Assembly (NCBI GenBank): GCA_018335935.1
Contig: JAGXRG010000012.1
Location: 1 to 64,000 of the forward strand
Direction: 5' to 3'
DNA from: Chitinophagaceae bacterium
GTDB taxonomy: Bacteria; Bacteroidota; Bacteroidia; Chitinophagales; Chitinophagaceae
Length of the DNA: 64,000 nt
In this document: one piece after another, positions 1 to 10,783 of the stretch
Numbering within the stretch: the stretch's first letter is position 1
Layout of the letters: each line of letters opens with the position of its first letter
The notes under the pieces: model-generated
Seen by the model: the letters and a program-made list of their open reading frames with translations, nothing else
Told to the model about the DNA's origin: nothing
Database searches by the model: none
Program-made: the position numbers and the translations under genes

Positions 1-1
1 G

Positions 2-3000
2 TATGCTGGTTGTTCAGGTGGTGGTGGTGGTGGTGGCGGCTGGTCTGGTATTTACCAGGGTTCTAACTATATTGTTGTTGCTGGTGGGGGTGCTGGTGGT
101 GGTGGAAGTAATGAAGGAACAGCTAATGATGTTTCAACACCAGGTGGTGGAAATCAAACTAGTTCAAATGGTTCTTCTTTAACAGGAGGAAATGGTGCTA
201 ATTATTCAGGTGATGGTGGTGGTGGTGGTGGTGGTGGTGGTGGTTTTTATGGTGGATTAGGTCAATTAATTCTAACATCCACTGGCAATATTAATAGCAG
301 AGCTAATGGTGGAGGAAACTTATTATCAACTACAAATAGGATTGCAGGTACCATTTATAATGGAAGCGATGGAGCAAGTACTAATGCAGGAGCTGCTGGT
401 GGTTCAGCTGTAATTGTAAGCAATGCTTCAGATTTTTTATATTCAAATAATAAAGGAGCTGGTGGTACTGGAAAAAATAATCCTTCAAACCCAGGAACAA
501 ATGGTGTTGTTATAATTAGATATTTAGGTGCACCTCAAACTACAGGCGGTACCATAACACAATCGGGTGGATACACTTTACATACATTTACAACTCCAGG
601 AATAAGTACTTTTACAATCCCAACTTCAAGTTCGGTTTGTGTAGGCTCTACTATAACTTTATCTTCTGCAACTTCAGGAGGAGTTTGGAGTAGTAATAAT
701 AATAATATTGCTACAATAGATCCTTCATCAGGAATATTGACAGGTGTTTCTTCTGGTTCTGTTACAATCACTTATACAATAACAGATGGCAATGGTTGTA
801 GTAACTCTGTAAATACAATAGTTGCTGTAAATGCTAAACCAACTGCCATAATTATTGAAACAGATGCATCGGGAATTGCAAATAATGATGGAATAATTTG
901 TTCTGGAGCAACAGCTAATTTAAATGCTTCAAGCTCAACAGCAGGAAGTGGAACCATTACATCTTATTTATGGAATACAAATGCGACTACTTCATCTATC
1001 AATACTTCAACAGCAGGAAATTATTCGGTTACAATTACTAATTCAAATGGTTGTTCAACAACATCTAGCAATTACACAATTACAGTTACCCCAAATCCGA
1101 CGATCAATTCTACAACTCCTGCTGCAAGGTGCAGTACTGGTACAGTTATTTTAAATGCAACATCTACTTTAAGTGATATCAATTGGTATACTGCTTCAAC
1201 TGGTGGTGCTAGTTTATTTACGGGTCAAACTTTTACAACTCCTTCTTTAACGAATACTACAACTTATTATGTTGATGCGACAGATGCTAATAATTGTGTT
1301 ACACCAACAAGAACAGCAGTGATTGCAACTATTAATCCATTACCAACTATTAGTGGAGTTACAGGTTCAACAATTTGTTCTGGTACAGCTGCAACACTTA
1401 CAGCAAGTTCTTCAACTACTGGTCCAGTTTTTAAATGGTATGATCAATCAAGTGGAGGAAACTTATTATTTACCGGTGCCACTTATACCACTCCTATTTT
1501 AACTTCAAATACTGCATACTATGTTGAAGTAACCAATAGCAATAATTGCTCTTCAGCTACTAGAACAACTGTGAATGTTACTGTTAACCCATTACCAACA
1601 GTTTCAATTAGCCCTAATGGAACTTTAGCTACTTGTAGTGGAAGTCCTATAACTTTAACGGCTAGTGGTGCTAGCTCTTATATTTGGAATTCAATTGCTT
1701 CAACAACTCCATTAGACGGTGTGTCAAGTTCCGCAGCTTTAGCTGTTGGTCTTAGAAAACTTAGATCAGCTTATTCTGGGAATGCCTTAAGATTAAGAAG
1801 ATCGAGTGACAATGTTGAACAAGACTTTGGTTTTTCTGGAACCGAATTAGATATTGCATCAATCAATACTTTCTTAGGTGCTTCATCTGGCTTCATAAGA
1901 ACTTTATACGACCAATCTGGTTCGGGTAGAAATATGACACAAACCACAAACTCACTTCAACCTTTGTTTGTTGCAAGTGGTTTAAATGGTAAACCAACTA
2001 TTAGAATTTCTGCTTCTGCTTCACAAACTATATTTAATACAACAAATTTTTCTGCTCCTTTTACAGTAATTTATGGCTCAAAACAATTAGGCCCAACTAG
2101 AGGGAGATTATTAACAAGTTATAATGCAAGTAGTAATTGGTTACTTGGTTATTGGAATGGATTAAGTGGACAAGCTTATTTTGAAGGATGGGTTTATGGT
2201 GCTGGATCAGGGCCATCTAATGATAGTAATCCTTATGTTTATACAGGTGCAGGAAGTGGTTCTTTGTCACAATTCTATCAAAATGGATCTCTATTAGCTA
2301 GCAATAGTAATGGGAATTCAGGTCCAAATGGTATTTCAATGGGTCCAGGAGGTTGTTGTTCCAATGAAAAGTCAGATGCAGATTTTACCGAATTATTCAT
2401 TTTCAATTCTGTTCTTTCTACTAACGACAGACAAACTATTGAAAATAGTACAGGTACTTATTATGGAATATTTAATTCTTTTCCTGTTACTGCAGCAATA
2501 ACAGTTTCACCAACTACTACAACAAATTATACAGTTACTGGCACAAACTCCTTTGGGTGTTCATCACAAGCCACACAAACAATAACAGTTAATCCATTAC
2601 CAGTAATTAGTAGTGTTTCAGGTACAACAACAATTTGTTCTGGCAATTCTACTACATTAACTGCAAATTCTTCAGCTACTACACCTGTATTTAAATGGTA
2701 TAATGCTTTAACAAATGGAACATTATTATTTACCGGCCCATCTTATACAACTGCATCTCTCACTTCAAGTACAACTTTTTACGTTGAAGTAACCAATGAC
2801 ATTTCTTGTACATCAAGCCCAAGAACAGCAGTTCTTGTCACAGTAATTCCTTTACCAACAATTAGTAGTATTACAGGCACAACAACCATATGTTCTGGTA
2901 ACACAACAACATTAACAGCAAATTCAGGCACTACTGGTCCTATTTTTAAATGGTATGATGATCCTACTTCAGGAAATTTATTATTTACTGGAGCAACTTA

Positions 3001-6000
3001 TACTACTCCTTCACTCACAACAAATACAACTTATTATGTTGAAGTAACCAATAGCAATAATTGTATTTCATCATCAAGAACAGCTGTTACTGTTACTGTG
3101 AATGTGGCTGCTGAATTTACAGTTTGTCCTTCGAATCAAACTGCAAATACAATTTTAAATGCATGTAATGCCATAATAAATTATAATGTTACTTCTACTG
3201 GAACCCCAACTCCTAATTTAACTTATAGTTTTACAGGAGCAACAACTGGTAGTGGAAGTGGTACTGGTAGTGGTCTTAACTTTAATATAGGTGTTACTAA
3301 TGTTATTATTACAGCTGCAAATTCTTGTGGTACACCAACTTGCTCATTTACAGTTACTGTTTTAGACAATCAGCCTCCAACAATAACATGTGATGCAAAT
3401 GTTTCAGTAAATAATTCACCAAATCAATGCAATGCTACAGTAACAGTTACAGCACCTTCAATAACAGATAATTGCTCATCAGGATCAAGTGGTAATGCAT
3501 TAAGTTTTGATGGAAGCAATGATTATGTAGTAGTTTCAAACGATCTTAAATTACAACTGACTACAGGAACAATAGAAGCAAGAATAAAAACAAATAATGC
3601 AGGGGGTAGCCATCGTGGCATTGTAGTTAAACAATCTGCATTTGCTTTATTTTTAAAAGACAATATATTAGGTACATATAATTGGTCAACAGGTTCTGAC
3701 ATTTCCACAGGTATAAATTTAGCAGATGGTAATTGGCACCATGTTGCCATGACATTTATTAATGGACTAACCAATGGCTCCAAAATATATTTAGATGGTA
3801 ATTTGATAATTAGCTTTACTTACAATATAGCTTCACAAGGTCAAGGCTTAGCAATTGGTGCCGGAGGCACATCTGCATTTCAAAATTTTACTGGAATAAT
3901 TGATGAAGTTCGTATTTGGAATACTATAAGAACCCAATCACAAATTCAGGCAAATGTAAATACAGAATTGGATGCCCAAACTGGCTTGGTGGCCGTTTAT
4001 CACTTTAATCAAGGTGTTGCAGGTGGAAATAATACTGGAATTAATACAGCAATAGATGCATCTGGAAATAACTTAAACGGAACACTGAATGGCTTTGCAT
4101 TAACAGGTGCTACTTCAAATTGGGTAGCTAGTACACTTTCTTCTTCAACCATTACACTTGTTAATAATTTTAATAATACTAATAATGCTTCTGGCACTTA
4201 CCCTGTAGGTGTAACTAATGTTATATGGACTGCAACTGATGTTGCTGGTAATTCTTCAACATGTACACAAACGGTAACTGTTATAGATAATCAGGCTCCT
4301 ACAATTAATTGCCCATCTAATATTAGTGTAATAGCAACTAGTACAGCTGGTGCAGTAGTGACTTATTCAACTCCTGTTGGAACAGATAATTGCTCTAGTA
4401 CAACTACAAGAATTGCAGGATTAGCCAGTGGTGCTACTTTCCCTATTGGGGTTACAACAGTTACCCATCGTGTGACTGACGCATCAGGTTTAACTGCTCA
4501 ATGTTCATTTACTGTTACAGTAGAGGGTGTTGCCCCTTCAATTGATTGTCCATCTGATATTACAATAAATACTGCAACAGGACTTTGTTCAGCAACTGTA
4601 AACTTTGCTGCTACTGAAACAACAGGATACCCTGCATCTACAATAACTTATTCTCAAAATCCTGGAACCTCATTTCCGGTTGGAGTAACTACTGTTACTG
4701 CAACAGCTACTAATTCTGTAGCATCATCTTCTTGTAATTTCACTATAACAGTAGTAGATAATGAAAGCCCAGTATTTACGAGTTGTCCTTCAAACATGGT
4801 GCTATGTGGTAGCCAGATAGTTAATTTTGCAACACCTACAGCCACTGACAATTGCTCTTCCATTGTAACTCAAATTGCAGGACTAGCATCGGGCTCAACG
4901 TTCCCAATTGGTACAACTACCAACACATTTAGAGCTATTGATCCTGCTGGCAATATCACTTTGTGCTCTTTCACAGTAACTATTAATCCTATTCCAGTTT
5001 TAACTCAACCTAATAACATTACAGTGTGTAATAATAGCAGCACATCTGCTGGTTTTACAAGTGATATTGTTGGTACAGTTTTCAACTGGACTGCAACTAC
5101 TAATAATATTGGATTAGCAACAACTGGAACAGGTAACATTTTACCTTTTACAGCAACTAATATTTCGAATGCTCTAGAAAATTCAACTATTACAGTAATT
5201 CCAAGTTATACTAATCAAGGATTAACTTGCTCAGGAGATTCTAAATCATTCACTATTACTGTTAATCCAACTGTAACTGTAACTACTGTTGGCAATCAAA
5301 CATTGTGTAATGGAACTGCAACAAATGCTGTGAATTTATCTAGCCCTACAACTGTTGGAACAATTGTATATAACTGGACGAACTCCTTACCTTCTATTGG
5401 TCTTGATGCGAATGGCACAGGTGATATCGCTAGCTTCACGGCTATCAATACAACTAATGCTCCTGTTACAGCAACAATTACGGTTACTCCTACATTCACT
5501 AATAATGGTGTAGATTGTATAGGCACGGCAACAACATTTACTATTACTGTAAACCCTACACCAAGTGTTAATTCGGTATACAACCAAACAGTTTGTGTAG
5601 GAACTACAACTATTTTTTCTTTTGGTGGAACTAGCACTTCTTACAATTGGACAAATGATAATTCTTTAATTGGATTATCAGCTTCAGGTACTGATGATAT
5701 CTCATTTACTGCTGTTAATTCTTCAACAACTCCAATTACTGGAAATTTTGTTGTGACTCCAGTGTATACCAACAATGCTGTTGCTTGTAATGGCACAGCA
5801 ACTTCATTCTCTATTACAGTTAATCCAACTGCAACAGTAAATACTGTTGCTAATCAAACATTGTGTAATGGTGTTGCAATAGATGCTGTAAATTTTTCAA
5901 GTCCAAATTCCGGTGGTACCATAGTTTATAATTGGACAAACTCTTTAACATCTATTGGTTTAGCTGCTTCAGGCACTGGGGATATAGCAAGTTTCACTGC

Positions 6001-9000
6001 AGTTAATACTACAAACGCTACTGTAATAGCTACAATAACTGTTACACCAACTTTTACAAATAATGGGGTAGATTGTATAGGAATCCCTTACATATTTACA
6101 ATAACTGTCAACCCAACTCCACTAATTACTTCAACCAATTCACCAGTGTATAGATGTGGTGCAGGAGTTGTACTATTAACAGCAACAGAGTCAACTGGTA
6201 CAGGTACCATTAATTGGTTCAATACTTTAACTGGTGGCAATGTGCTTGCATCTGGTCCTAGCTATAGTACAACTATTAATGGTAATCCTATATTTTATGT
6301 GAGTGCTACCAATCTTGGATGTACAAGTCCTACTCGTACTGCAGTAATTACTTCTAGTGGTCCTATTTATACAGCTCTAAGCACACAATGTTTAACAGGT
6401 AATAACTTTATTTTTGTCAACACATGCCCAACAGCTGGTGCCACATATATTTGGAACTTTGGGGATGGAACAACATTTACTGGACAAACACCTCCAGTAA
6501 AAGTATATACTCAAGCAGGTAACTATAATGTTGAACTCATAACACGTATTAATGGAATAGACTATTATTCTACTCTACCCATTGTAGTAAAACCTATGCC
6601 TTCGGTAAGTTTCTACCCTAACCCTAACTCTAGTAATGGTGCAGGTTATACATTCATTAGTACTTCTACAATTGCAAGTGGTATAATGAACTATGCTTGG
6701 GATTTTGGTGATGGATCTACTTCTTCTGGATTTAGTAACCCTCAGCATACTTATACAACTAGTGGTACTTATACTGTTAAATTAACAGTAACAAGTGATG
6801 GTGGATGTGTAAGTGAGACTTCTCAAACAATAACAGTAACCATCATTCCAGGTTCTGGTGGTGGTAGTGGTGGTTCTGGTGGTGGAGGTGCTACAATTCC
6901 TGCTCCTGCATTTAATGTAACGACGACTCAACATTGTGTGGTGGGTAATAGCTTTACCTTTACTGTAGCTTCTACTGACCCTGTTGGAACTTCTTACCAA
7001 TGGAACTTTGGGGATGGTAACACTTCTTTAACTGCTCCTATAACTTCACATTCTTATGCTGCTGCCGGATATTATAATGTAGTGCTTAAAGCTACCCTCA
7101 ATGGCATTGATTACTTTACCAATCAACAAGTCATTGTAAAACCAATGCCTACTGCTTCTTTTAACTATACCAATAGCGGCTTGCACTATAACTTCTTTAG
7201 TACTTCAACACTACCTCAAGGAAGTATGTACTATAACTGGGATTTTGGAGCTTCAGGTTCATCAACAGCTCAAAACCCTCAAGTAGTTTTAACTTCTAAC
7301 ACGTCTTACAATATTACGCTTACTGTGACTTCTGATGGTGGATGTGTTGATGCAGTTACACAATCTTTCACCACTCCTATTAGTGGTGCTAATGCTACAC
7401 CAAAACCTGGATTTATTATTACTTCTGCAGCACAGCAATGTATTGGAAACCCTATCAGTAATAATTTTATTTTCAACGATACTTCTCGTGTAAACAATCC
7501 TAGTGGTGCAACTTATTCTTGGAACTTTGGTGATGGTAATTCTTTAACAGGTGTCAATGCTACCACTATTGTATCTCATAGCTATGCTGCTGCTGGCTAT
7601 TACAATGTAGTGTTGAAAGTAACCTATAATGGTAATGATTATTACAGCAATCAACAAGTGATTGTGAAACCGATGCCAACTGCTTCTTTTAATTATAACA
7701 ATACCTTTTTACAATATAATTTCTTCAGCACCTCTTCTATACCTAGTGGTGGTATGAACTATAGCTGGGACTTTGGTGCAGGCGGTTCTTCAACCTCACA
7801 AAATCCACAAGTAACTTTCCCGAGTGCTGCAACTTATGCAGTAACACTAACTGTAACTTCTGATGGAGGTTGTATTGCTACAGCAACACAATCTGTTGTT
7901 GTAACAGGCAGTAGTGGCTCTGGTGGTTCTGGAGGTGGTGGCAATTCAGGTGGTGGTGGAACTAATCTTTCTGTAGGATTTAGTGTGAATACATCTCAAC
8001 AATGCTTAACAGGCAATAACTATACTTTTACCAATACAGGCTCTTATCCTTCAGGTACTACTTTCTTATGGAACTTAGGTAATGGCACTACATTTACTAC
8101 TACAAATGTGAGTAATTATGTATACCCAACTGCTGGATATTATAATGTAGTATTGAAAGCCACTTACAATGGTTATGATCATTACTTCAACCAACAAGTG
8201 ATTGTGAAACCTATGCCTGTAGCTGGATTTACCTTTAGTCATAGCAATAACAGTACTTATTTTACTAATACCTCTACACTATCTCAAGGTAGTATGAGTT
8301 TTGATTGGACTTTGGGAACTTTTGGTAATTCAAACACACAAAACCCTGTAGCAAGCTTTGCTAATAACTCTAACAACAGTGTTACTTTACTAGTTACTTC
8401 TGATGGAGGATGTACCAGCTCTATTACACAAAATGTGTTCTTCTCTACTAGTGCACCTGCCGGATTTACAGTTAATAATGCTACACAGTGTTTGAGTGGC
8501 AACAACTTTGTGTTTACAAATACTTCTTCTGCTGGTAGTGGCATTTCTTATAGCTGGAACTTTGGTGATGGCTCTAATGCTCAAACAACTTACAACGCTT
8601 CTCATACTTATACTTCTGCAGGTGCTAAAACAGTAGTGCTGACTGTGAATAATAATGGAGTGATAACTACAGCTTCACAAAACATAAATGTGAATATGAG
8701 TCCTACTGCTGATTACAGCTTTGTAATTGGATCTGGAGGTACAGGTGGTGAAAATGTAACCTTTACTAACACTTCTACTAATGCCAGTACTTATCAGTGG
8801 ACAGAAGGTGCATCAACACTTGCAATTGCTGCTGTGCCTGGAACTCCATCAGCATTCTTCTTGAGTCTTGGAATACATCCTATTACTTTAACTGCTTCCC
8901 AAGGTTCTTGTTCAGCTACTGTAACTAAAACTATCACCATTGGAAGTTTACCTGTTGCAGCATTTAGTGTATCGAGTGCTAATGCTCAATGTGTATCGGG

Positions 9001-10726
9001 TAACAACTTTACTTTTACCAATACCTCTACACCAACTTCAGGTTCTAGCAGTATTACTAACTATGCTTGGAATTTTGGTGATGGCTCTTCAATTGTGAAT
9101 ACCACTTCACCTACTGCTCCATCACATAGTTATACTACTAGTGGTAATTATACCATTACCCTTACTGTAACCAATGGTGTAGGTACACATAGTGCTACAC
9201 AAGCTATAACTGTAAAAGCTGCTCCTACAGCTAGCTTTGTCATCTATAACAGGAATCCTGCTATAGGTAATTCTTATACTTATTCTAGTACTTCTACTTT
9301 CCCTACAGGAAACATGACTTACTCTTGGGACATGCCTGGTGCTTCACCTAGCTCATCTACACTCATTAACCCTGATGTGACTTATGCCACTCCAGGAAAC
9401 TACAATATAACCCTTACTGTTACAGGTTCTACAGGTTGCAGTGTAACTTCTAGTGTCCAAAGCATTACTTACTGTCCGAGTATTACAGCATCATTTACTG
9501 CTCCTGCTACTACAAGTATGTGTTTAAACAATAACAGCTTTGCTTTTGTAAATAGCACCACAACCAACGATCCTGGTGCAAGTGTATTGAGCTATGCTTG
9601 GAACTTTGGTGATGTGGCTTTACCTACAGTTCAGTCTACCAATACTAATCCTACAAAAGTGTATACAGCTGCAGGTACTTACCATGTAAACTTGGTAGCA
9701 ACACTCACTCCTTCAGTTGCAGGATGTGCTGCTGTTAGTAATACTGCTATACAATACAATGTAGTTACTGTAAACCCAATACCTACAGCAAACTTTAGTG
9801 CATCTGTAAATTATAATGGGGATATCTATAGTAATCCTACTGTAAGTATCAGCAATAGTTCAGTAGTCAATCCTGCTGGTGCTAGTCCTTATAATTGGGC
9901 AACAACTGGCACTCCTTCGATTGCCCTGAGTGGTACAACTCCATCTACTTATACATATAGTACAGGTGGCACAAAAAATATTATATTGACTGCAACTAAC
10001 AGCTTTGGTTGTTCAGCATCAATTACTAAATCAGTATCAATTGTCATTACCCCAAAACCTGCTATCTCTGTAAGTAAGGTTGATAATGGTAATGGAACCA
10101 CAACCTTTAATATTACTGGATTTAGTAATCCTTCAAACCCTTCTTCTATAGTTACTGGTACAATTGCTAACTATACCATTAGAATAGATAGAATCATTAA
10201 TGGTGGACCAGCTGCTCAACATGGTAATCTAGTTCAAAATGCAGATGCAACCTTTACTATTGATAACTCAGAACTTCCAAATAATAATTTTACAGCTACT
10301 TTGACTTTAACAAGTGATTTAGGTGTAGTGAGTACTAAAACCACTCCAGAGTTTGGAGCCAATCTCATTGGAACAGGTTACTATGTGTATGTGAAACCAC
10401 CTACAACTACTAGTACACCAACAGTAGTGCTGCCTCCAATACGTGAAAACTTTAATATTACACCTCTCGTTGTATATCCTAATCCTTCACAAGGGCGTTT
10501 TGTATGCAGTTTTATATCGAAAGAAAATACTGCTATGGTTCTTAAAGTATATGATTTGGTTACCGGTAAAGAAATCAAAAACCAATACGTGATGGCTAAA
10601 AAAGGAACCAATCAAGTGCTTGTAGAAATAGAAGGTAAAAGAATGGCAAACAGTTCTTGTATTGTTACCCTTACCGGAGATCAAATACACTATCAACCTG
10701 CCAAGATATTAATCATGAGAAATTAA
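2..10726 (+). CDS. giant multidomain T9SS-secreted adhesin-like protein, 5' end outside window
   Basis: The frame is open from base 2, so the gene begins upstream of the window and at least 3574 residues are visible. Visible residues run as follows: a glycine-rich domain (about 1-177), a Big2-like Ig domain (about 207-272), repeated Ig-like modules with a YxW core, an arabinofuranosidase-B/LamG-like domain (about 563-830), HYR domains, a second LamG-like domain (about 1163-1380), PKD-like Ig repeats, then about 14 PKD or degenerate PKD repeats (WNFGDG motifs) from about residue 2120. Gly/Ser linkers lie near nt 6852-6898 and 7905-7970. The last ~80 residues (from nt 10470, VVYPNPSQGRF) match a type A T9SS sorting domain, so export and cell-surface anchoring are expected. 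No enzyme active site is recognised. An adhesin or gliding-surface role is inferred from architecture only. Confidence 0.9.
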   Translation, partial: YAGCSGGGGGGGGWSGIYQGSNYIVVAGGGAGGGGSNEGTANDVSTPGGGNQTSSNGSSLTGGNGANYSGDGGGGGGGGGGFYGGLGQLILTSTGNINSRANGGGNLLSTTNRIAGTIYNGSDGASTNAGAAGGSAVIVSNASDFLYSNNKGAGGTGKNNPSNPGTNGVVIIRYLGAPQTTGGTITQSGGYTLHTFTTPGISTFTIPTSSSVCVGSTITLSSATSGGVWSSNNNNIATIDPSSGILTGVSSGSVTITYTITDGNGCSNSVNTIVAVNAKPTAIIIETDASGIANNDGIICSGATANLNASSSTAGSGTITSYLWNTNATTSSINTSTAGNYSVTITNSNGCSTTSSNYTITVTPNPTINSTTPAARCSTGTVILNATSTLSDINWYTASTGGASLFTGQTFTTPSLTNTTTYYVDATDANNCVTPTRTAVIATINPLPTISGVTGSTICSGTAATLTASSSTTGPVFKWYDQSSGGNLLFTGATYTTPILTSNTAYYVEVTNSNNCSSATRTTVNVTVNPLPTVSISPNGTLATCSGSPITLTASGASSYIWNSIASTTPLDGVSSSAALAVGLRKLRSAYSGNALRLRRSSDNVEQDFGFSGTELDIASINTFLGASSGFIRTLYDQSGSGRNMTQTTNSLQPLFVASGLNGKPTIRISASASQTIFNTTNFSAPFTVIYGSKQLGPTRGRLLTSYNASSNWLLGYWNGLSGQAYFEGWVYGAGSGPSNDSNPYVYTGAGSGSLSQFYQNGSLLASNSNGNSGPNGISMGPGGCCSNEKSDADFTELFIFNSVLSTNDRQTIENSTGTYYGIFNSFPVTAAITVSPTTTTNYTVTGTNSFGCSSQATQTITVNPLPVISSVSGTTTICSGNSTTLTANSSATTPVFKWYNALTNGTLLFTGPSYTTASLTSSTTFYVEVTNDISCTSSPRTAVLVTVIPLPTISSITGTTTICSGNTTTLTANSGTTGPIFKWYDDPTSGNLLFTGATYTTPSLTTNTTYYVEVTNSNNCISSSRTAVTVTVNVAAEFTVCPSNQTANTILNACNAIINYNVTSTGTPTPNLTYSFTGATTGSGSGTGSGLNFNIGVTNVIITAANSCGTPTCSFTVTVLDNQPPTITCDANVSVNNSPNQCNATVTVTAPSITDNCSSGSSGNALSFDGSNDYVVVSNDLKLQLTTGTIEARIKTNNAGGSHRGIVVKQSAFALFLKDNILGTYNWSTGSDISTGINLADGNWHHVAMTFINGLTNGSKIYLDGNLIISFTYNIASQGQGLAIGAGGTSAFQNFTGIIDEVRIWNTIRTQSQIQANVNTELDAQTGLVAVYHFNQGVAGGNNTGINTAIDASGNNLNGTLNGFALTGATSNWVASTLSSSTITLVNNFNNTNNASGTYPVGVTNVIWTATDVAGNSSTCTQTVTVIDNQAPTINCPSNISVIATSTAGAVVTYSTPVGTDNCSSTTTRIAGLASGATFPIGVTTVTHRVTDASGLTAQCSFTVTVEGVAPSIDCPSDITINTATGLCSATVNFAATETTGYPASTITYSQNPGTSFPVGVTTVTATATNSVASSSCNFTITVVDNESPVFTSCPSNMVLCGSQIVNFATPTATDNCSSIVTQIAGLASGSTFPIGTTTNTFRAIDPAGNITLCSFTVTINPIPVLTQPNNITVCNNSSTSAGFTSDIVGTVFNWTATTNNIGLATTGTGNILPFTATNISNALENSTITVIPSYTNQGLTCSGDSKSFTITVNPTVTVTTVGNQTLCNGTATNAVNLSSPTTVGTIVYNWTNSLPSIGLDANGTGDIASFTAINTTNAPVTATITVTPTFTNNGVDCIGTATTFTITVNPTPSVNSVYNQTVCVGTTTIFSFGGTSTSYNWTNDNSLIGLSASGTDDISFTAVNSSTTPITGNFVVTPVYTNNAVACNGTATSFSITVNPTATVNTVANQTLCNGVAIDAVNFSSPNSGGTIVYNWTNSLTSIGLAASGTGDIASFTAVNTTNATVIATITVTPTFTNNGVDCIGIPYIFTITVNPTPLITSTNSPVYRCGAGVVLLTATESTGTGTINWFNTLTGGNVLASGPSYSTTINGNPIFYVSATNLGCTSPTRTAVITSSGPIYTALSTQCLTGNNFIFVNTCPTAGATYIWNFGDGTTFTGQTPPVKVYTQAGNYNVELITRINGIDYYSTLPIVVKPMPSVSFYPNPNSSNGAGYTFISTSTIASGIMNYAWDFGDGSTSSGFSNPQHTYTTSGTYTVKLTVTSDGGCVSETSQTITVTIIPGSGGGSGGSGGGGATIPAPAFNVTTTQHCVVGNSFTFTVASTDPVGTSYQWNFGDGNTSLTAPITSHSYAAAGYYNVVLKATLNGIDYFTNQQVIVKPMPTASFNYTNSGLHYNFFSTSTLPQGSMYYNWDFGASGSSTAQNPQVVLTSNTSYNITLTVTSDGGCVDAVTQSFTTPISGANATPKPGFIITSAAQQCIGNPISNNFIFNDTSRVNNPSGATYSWNFGDGNSLTGVNATTIVSHSYAAAGYYNVVLKVTYNGNDYYSNQQVIVKPMPTASFNYNNTFLQYNFFSTSSIPSGGMNYSWDFGAGGSSTSQNPQVTFPSAATYAVTLTVTSDGGCIATATQSVVVTGSSGSGGSGGGGNSGGGGTNLSVGFSVNTSQQCLTGNNYTFTNTGSYPSGTTFLWNLGNGTTFTTTNVSNYVYPTAGYYNVVLKATYNGYDHYFNQQVIVKPMPVAGFTFSHSNNSTYFTNTSTLSQGSMSFDWTLGTFGNSNTQNPVASFANNSNNSVTLLVTSDGGCTSSITQNVFFSTSAPAGFTVNNATQCLSGNNFVFTNTSSAGSGISYSWNFGDGSNAQTTYNASHTYTSAGAKTVVLTVNNNGVITTASQNINVNMSPTADYSFVIGSGGTGGENVTFTNTSTNASTYQWTEGASTLAIAAVPGTPSAFFLSLGIHPITLTASQGSCSATVTKTITIGSLPVAAFSVSSANAQCVSGNNFTFTNTSTPTSGSSSITNYAWNFGDGSSIVNTTSPTAPSHSYTTSGNYTITLTVTNGVGTHSATQAITVKAAPTASFVIYNRNPAIGNSYTYSSTSTFPTGNMTYSWDMPGASPSSSTLINPDVTYATPGNYNITLTVTGSTGCSVTSSVQSITYCPSITASFTAPATTSMCLNNNSFAFVNSTTTNDPGASVLSYAWNFGDVALPTVQSTNTNPTKVYTAAGTYHVNLVATLTPSVAGCAAVSNTAIQYNVVTVNPIPTANFSASVNYNGDIYSNPTVSISNSSVVNPAGASPYNWATTGTPSIALSGTTPSTYTYSTGGTKNIILTATNSFGCSASITKSVSIVITPKPAISVSKVDNGNGTTTFNITGFSNPSNPSSIVTGTIANYTIRIDRIINGGPAAQHGNLVQNADATFTIDNSELPNNNFTATLTLTSDLGVVSTKTTPEFGANLIGTGYYVYVKPPTTTSTPTVVLPPIRENFNITPLVVYPNPSQGRFVCSFISKENTAMVLKVYDLVTGKEIKNQYVMAKKGTNQVLVEIEGKRMANSSCIVTLTGDQIHYQPAKILIMRN
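215..244 (+). repeat. (GGT)10 triplet microsatellite in adhesin glycine-rich domain
   Basis: Ten perfect tandem GGT codons encode ten glycines in the adhesin reading frame. A shorter GGT-rich run lies near positions 18-37. Slippage would change the glycine count without a frameshift. Confidence 0.9.
6360..8440 (+). repeat. four tandem two-PKD modules inside the adhesin
   Basis: A module of about 530-550 bp (about 180 residues) occurs four times. Each has a PKD repeat with a GxYNV..NG.DY signature, the marker VKPMP, then a second PKD repeat and a TSDGGC signature. The KPMP marker falls near 6590, 7138, 7667 and 8207. The second to fourth copies are most alike at protein level (NQQVIVKPMP is identical in all three), pointing to recent duplication. 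Gly/Ser linkers separate some modules. Confidence 0.8.
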
Positions 10727-10750
10727 AAACTTATCATACAATAAAAAACA

Positions 10751-10777
10751 AAAAAGCAACTTTTAGAGTTGCTTTTT
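10751..10777 (+). terminator. bidirectional intrinsic terminator after adhesin and tRNA-Leu
   Basis: A 10-bp perfect stem (aaaaagcaac / gttgcttttt) with a 7-nt loop lies 24 nt after the adhesin stop. It has T-runs on both strands, so it can also end minus-strand transcripts leaving tRNA-Leu and argS. Confidence 0.85.
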
Positions 10778-10783
10778 TATTTG

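Noticed and set aside
1-250. CRISPR or other short-repeat array in the GGT-rich region
   Set aside because: The repeats are in-frame glycine codons inside one open reading frame, with no spacer structure.
5296-5637. 113-residue minus-strand ORF inside the adhesin, and similar antisense frames at 3523-3783, 4009-4197 and 8284-8544
   Set aside because: Repetitive Thr/Val codons of the adhesin yield open antisense frames. None has independent features.
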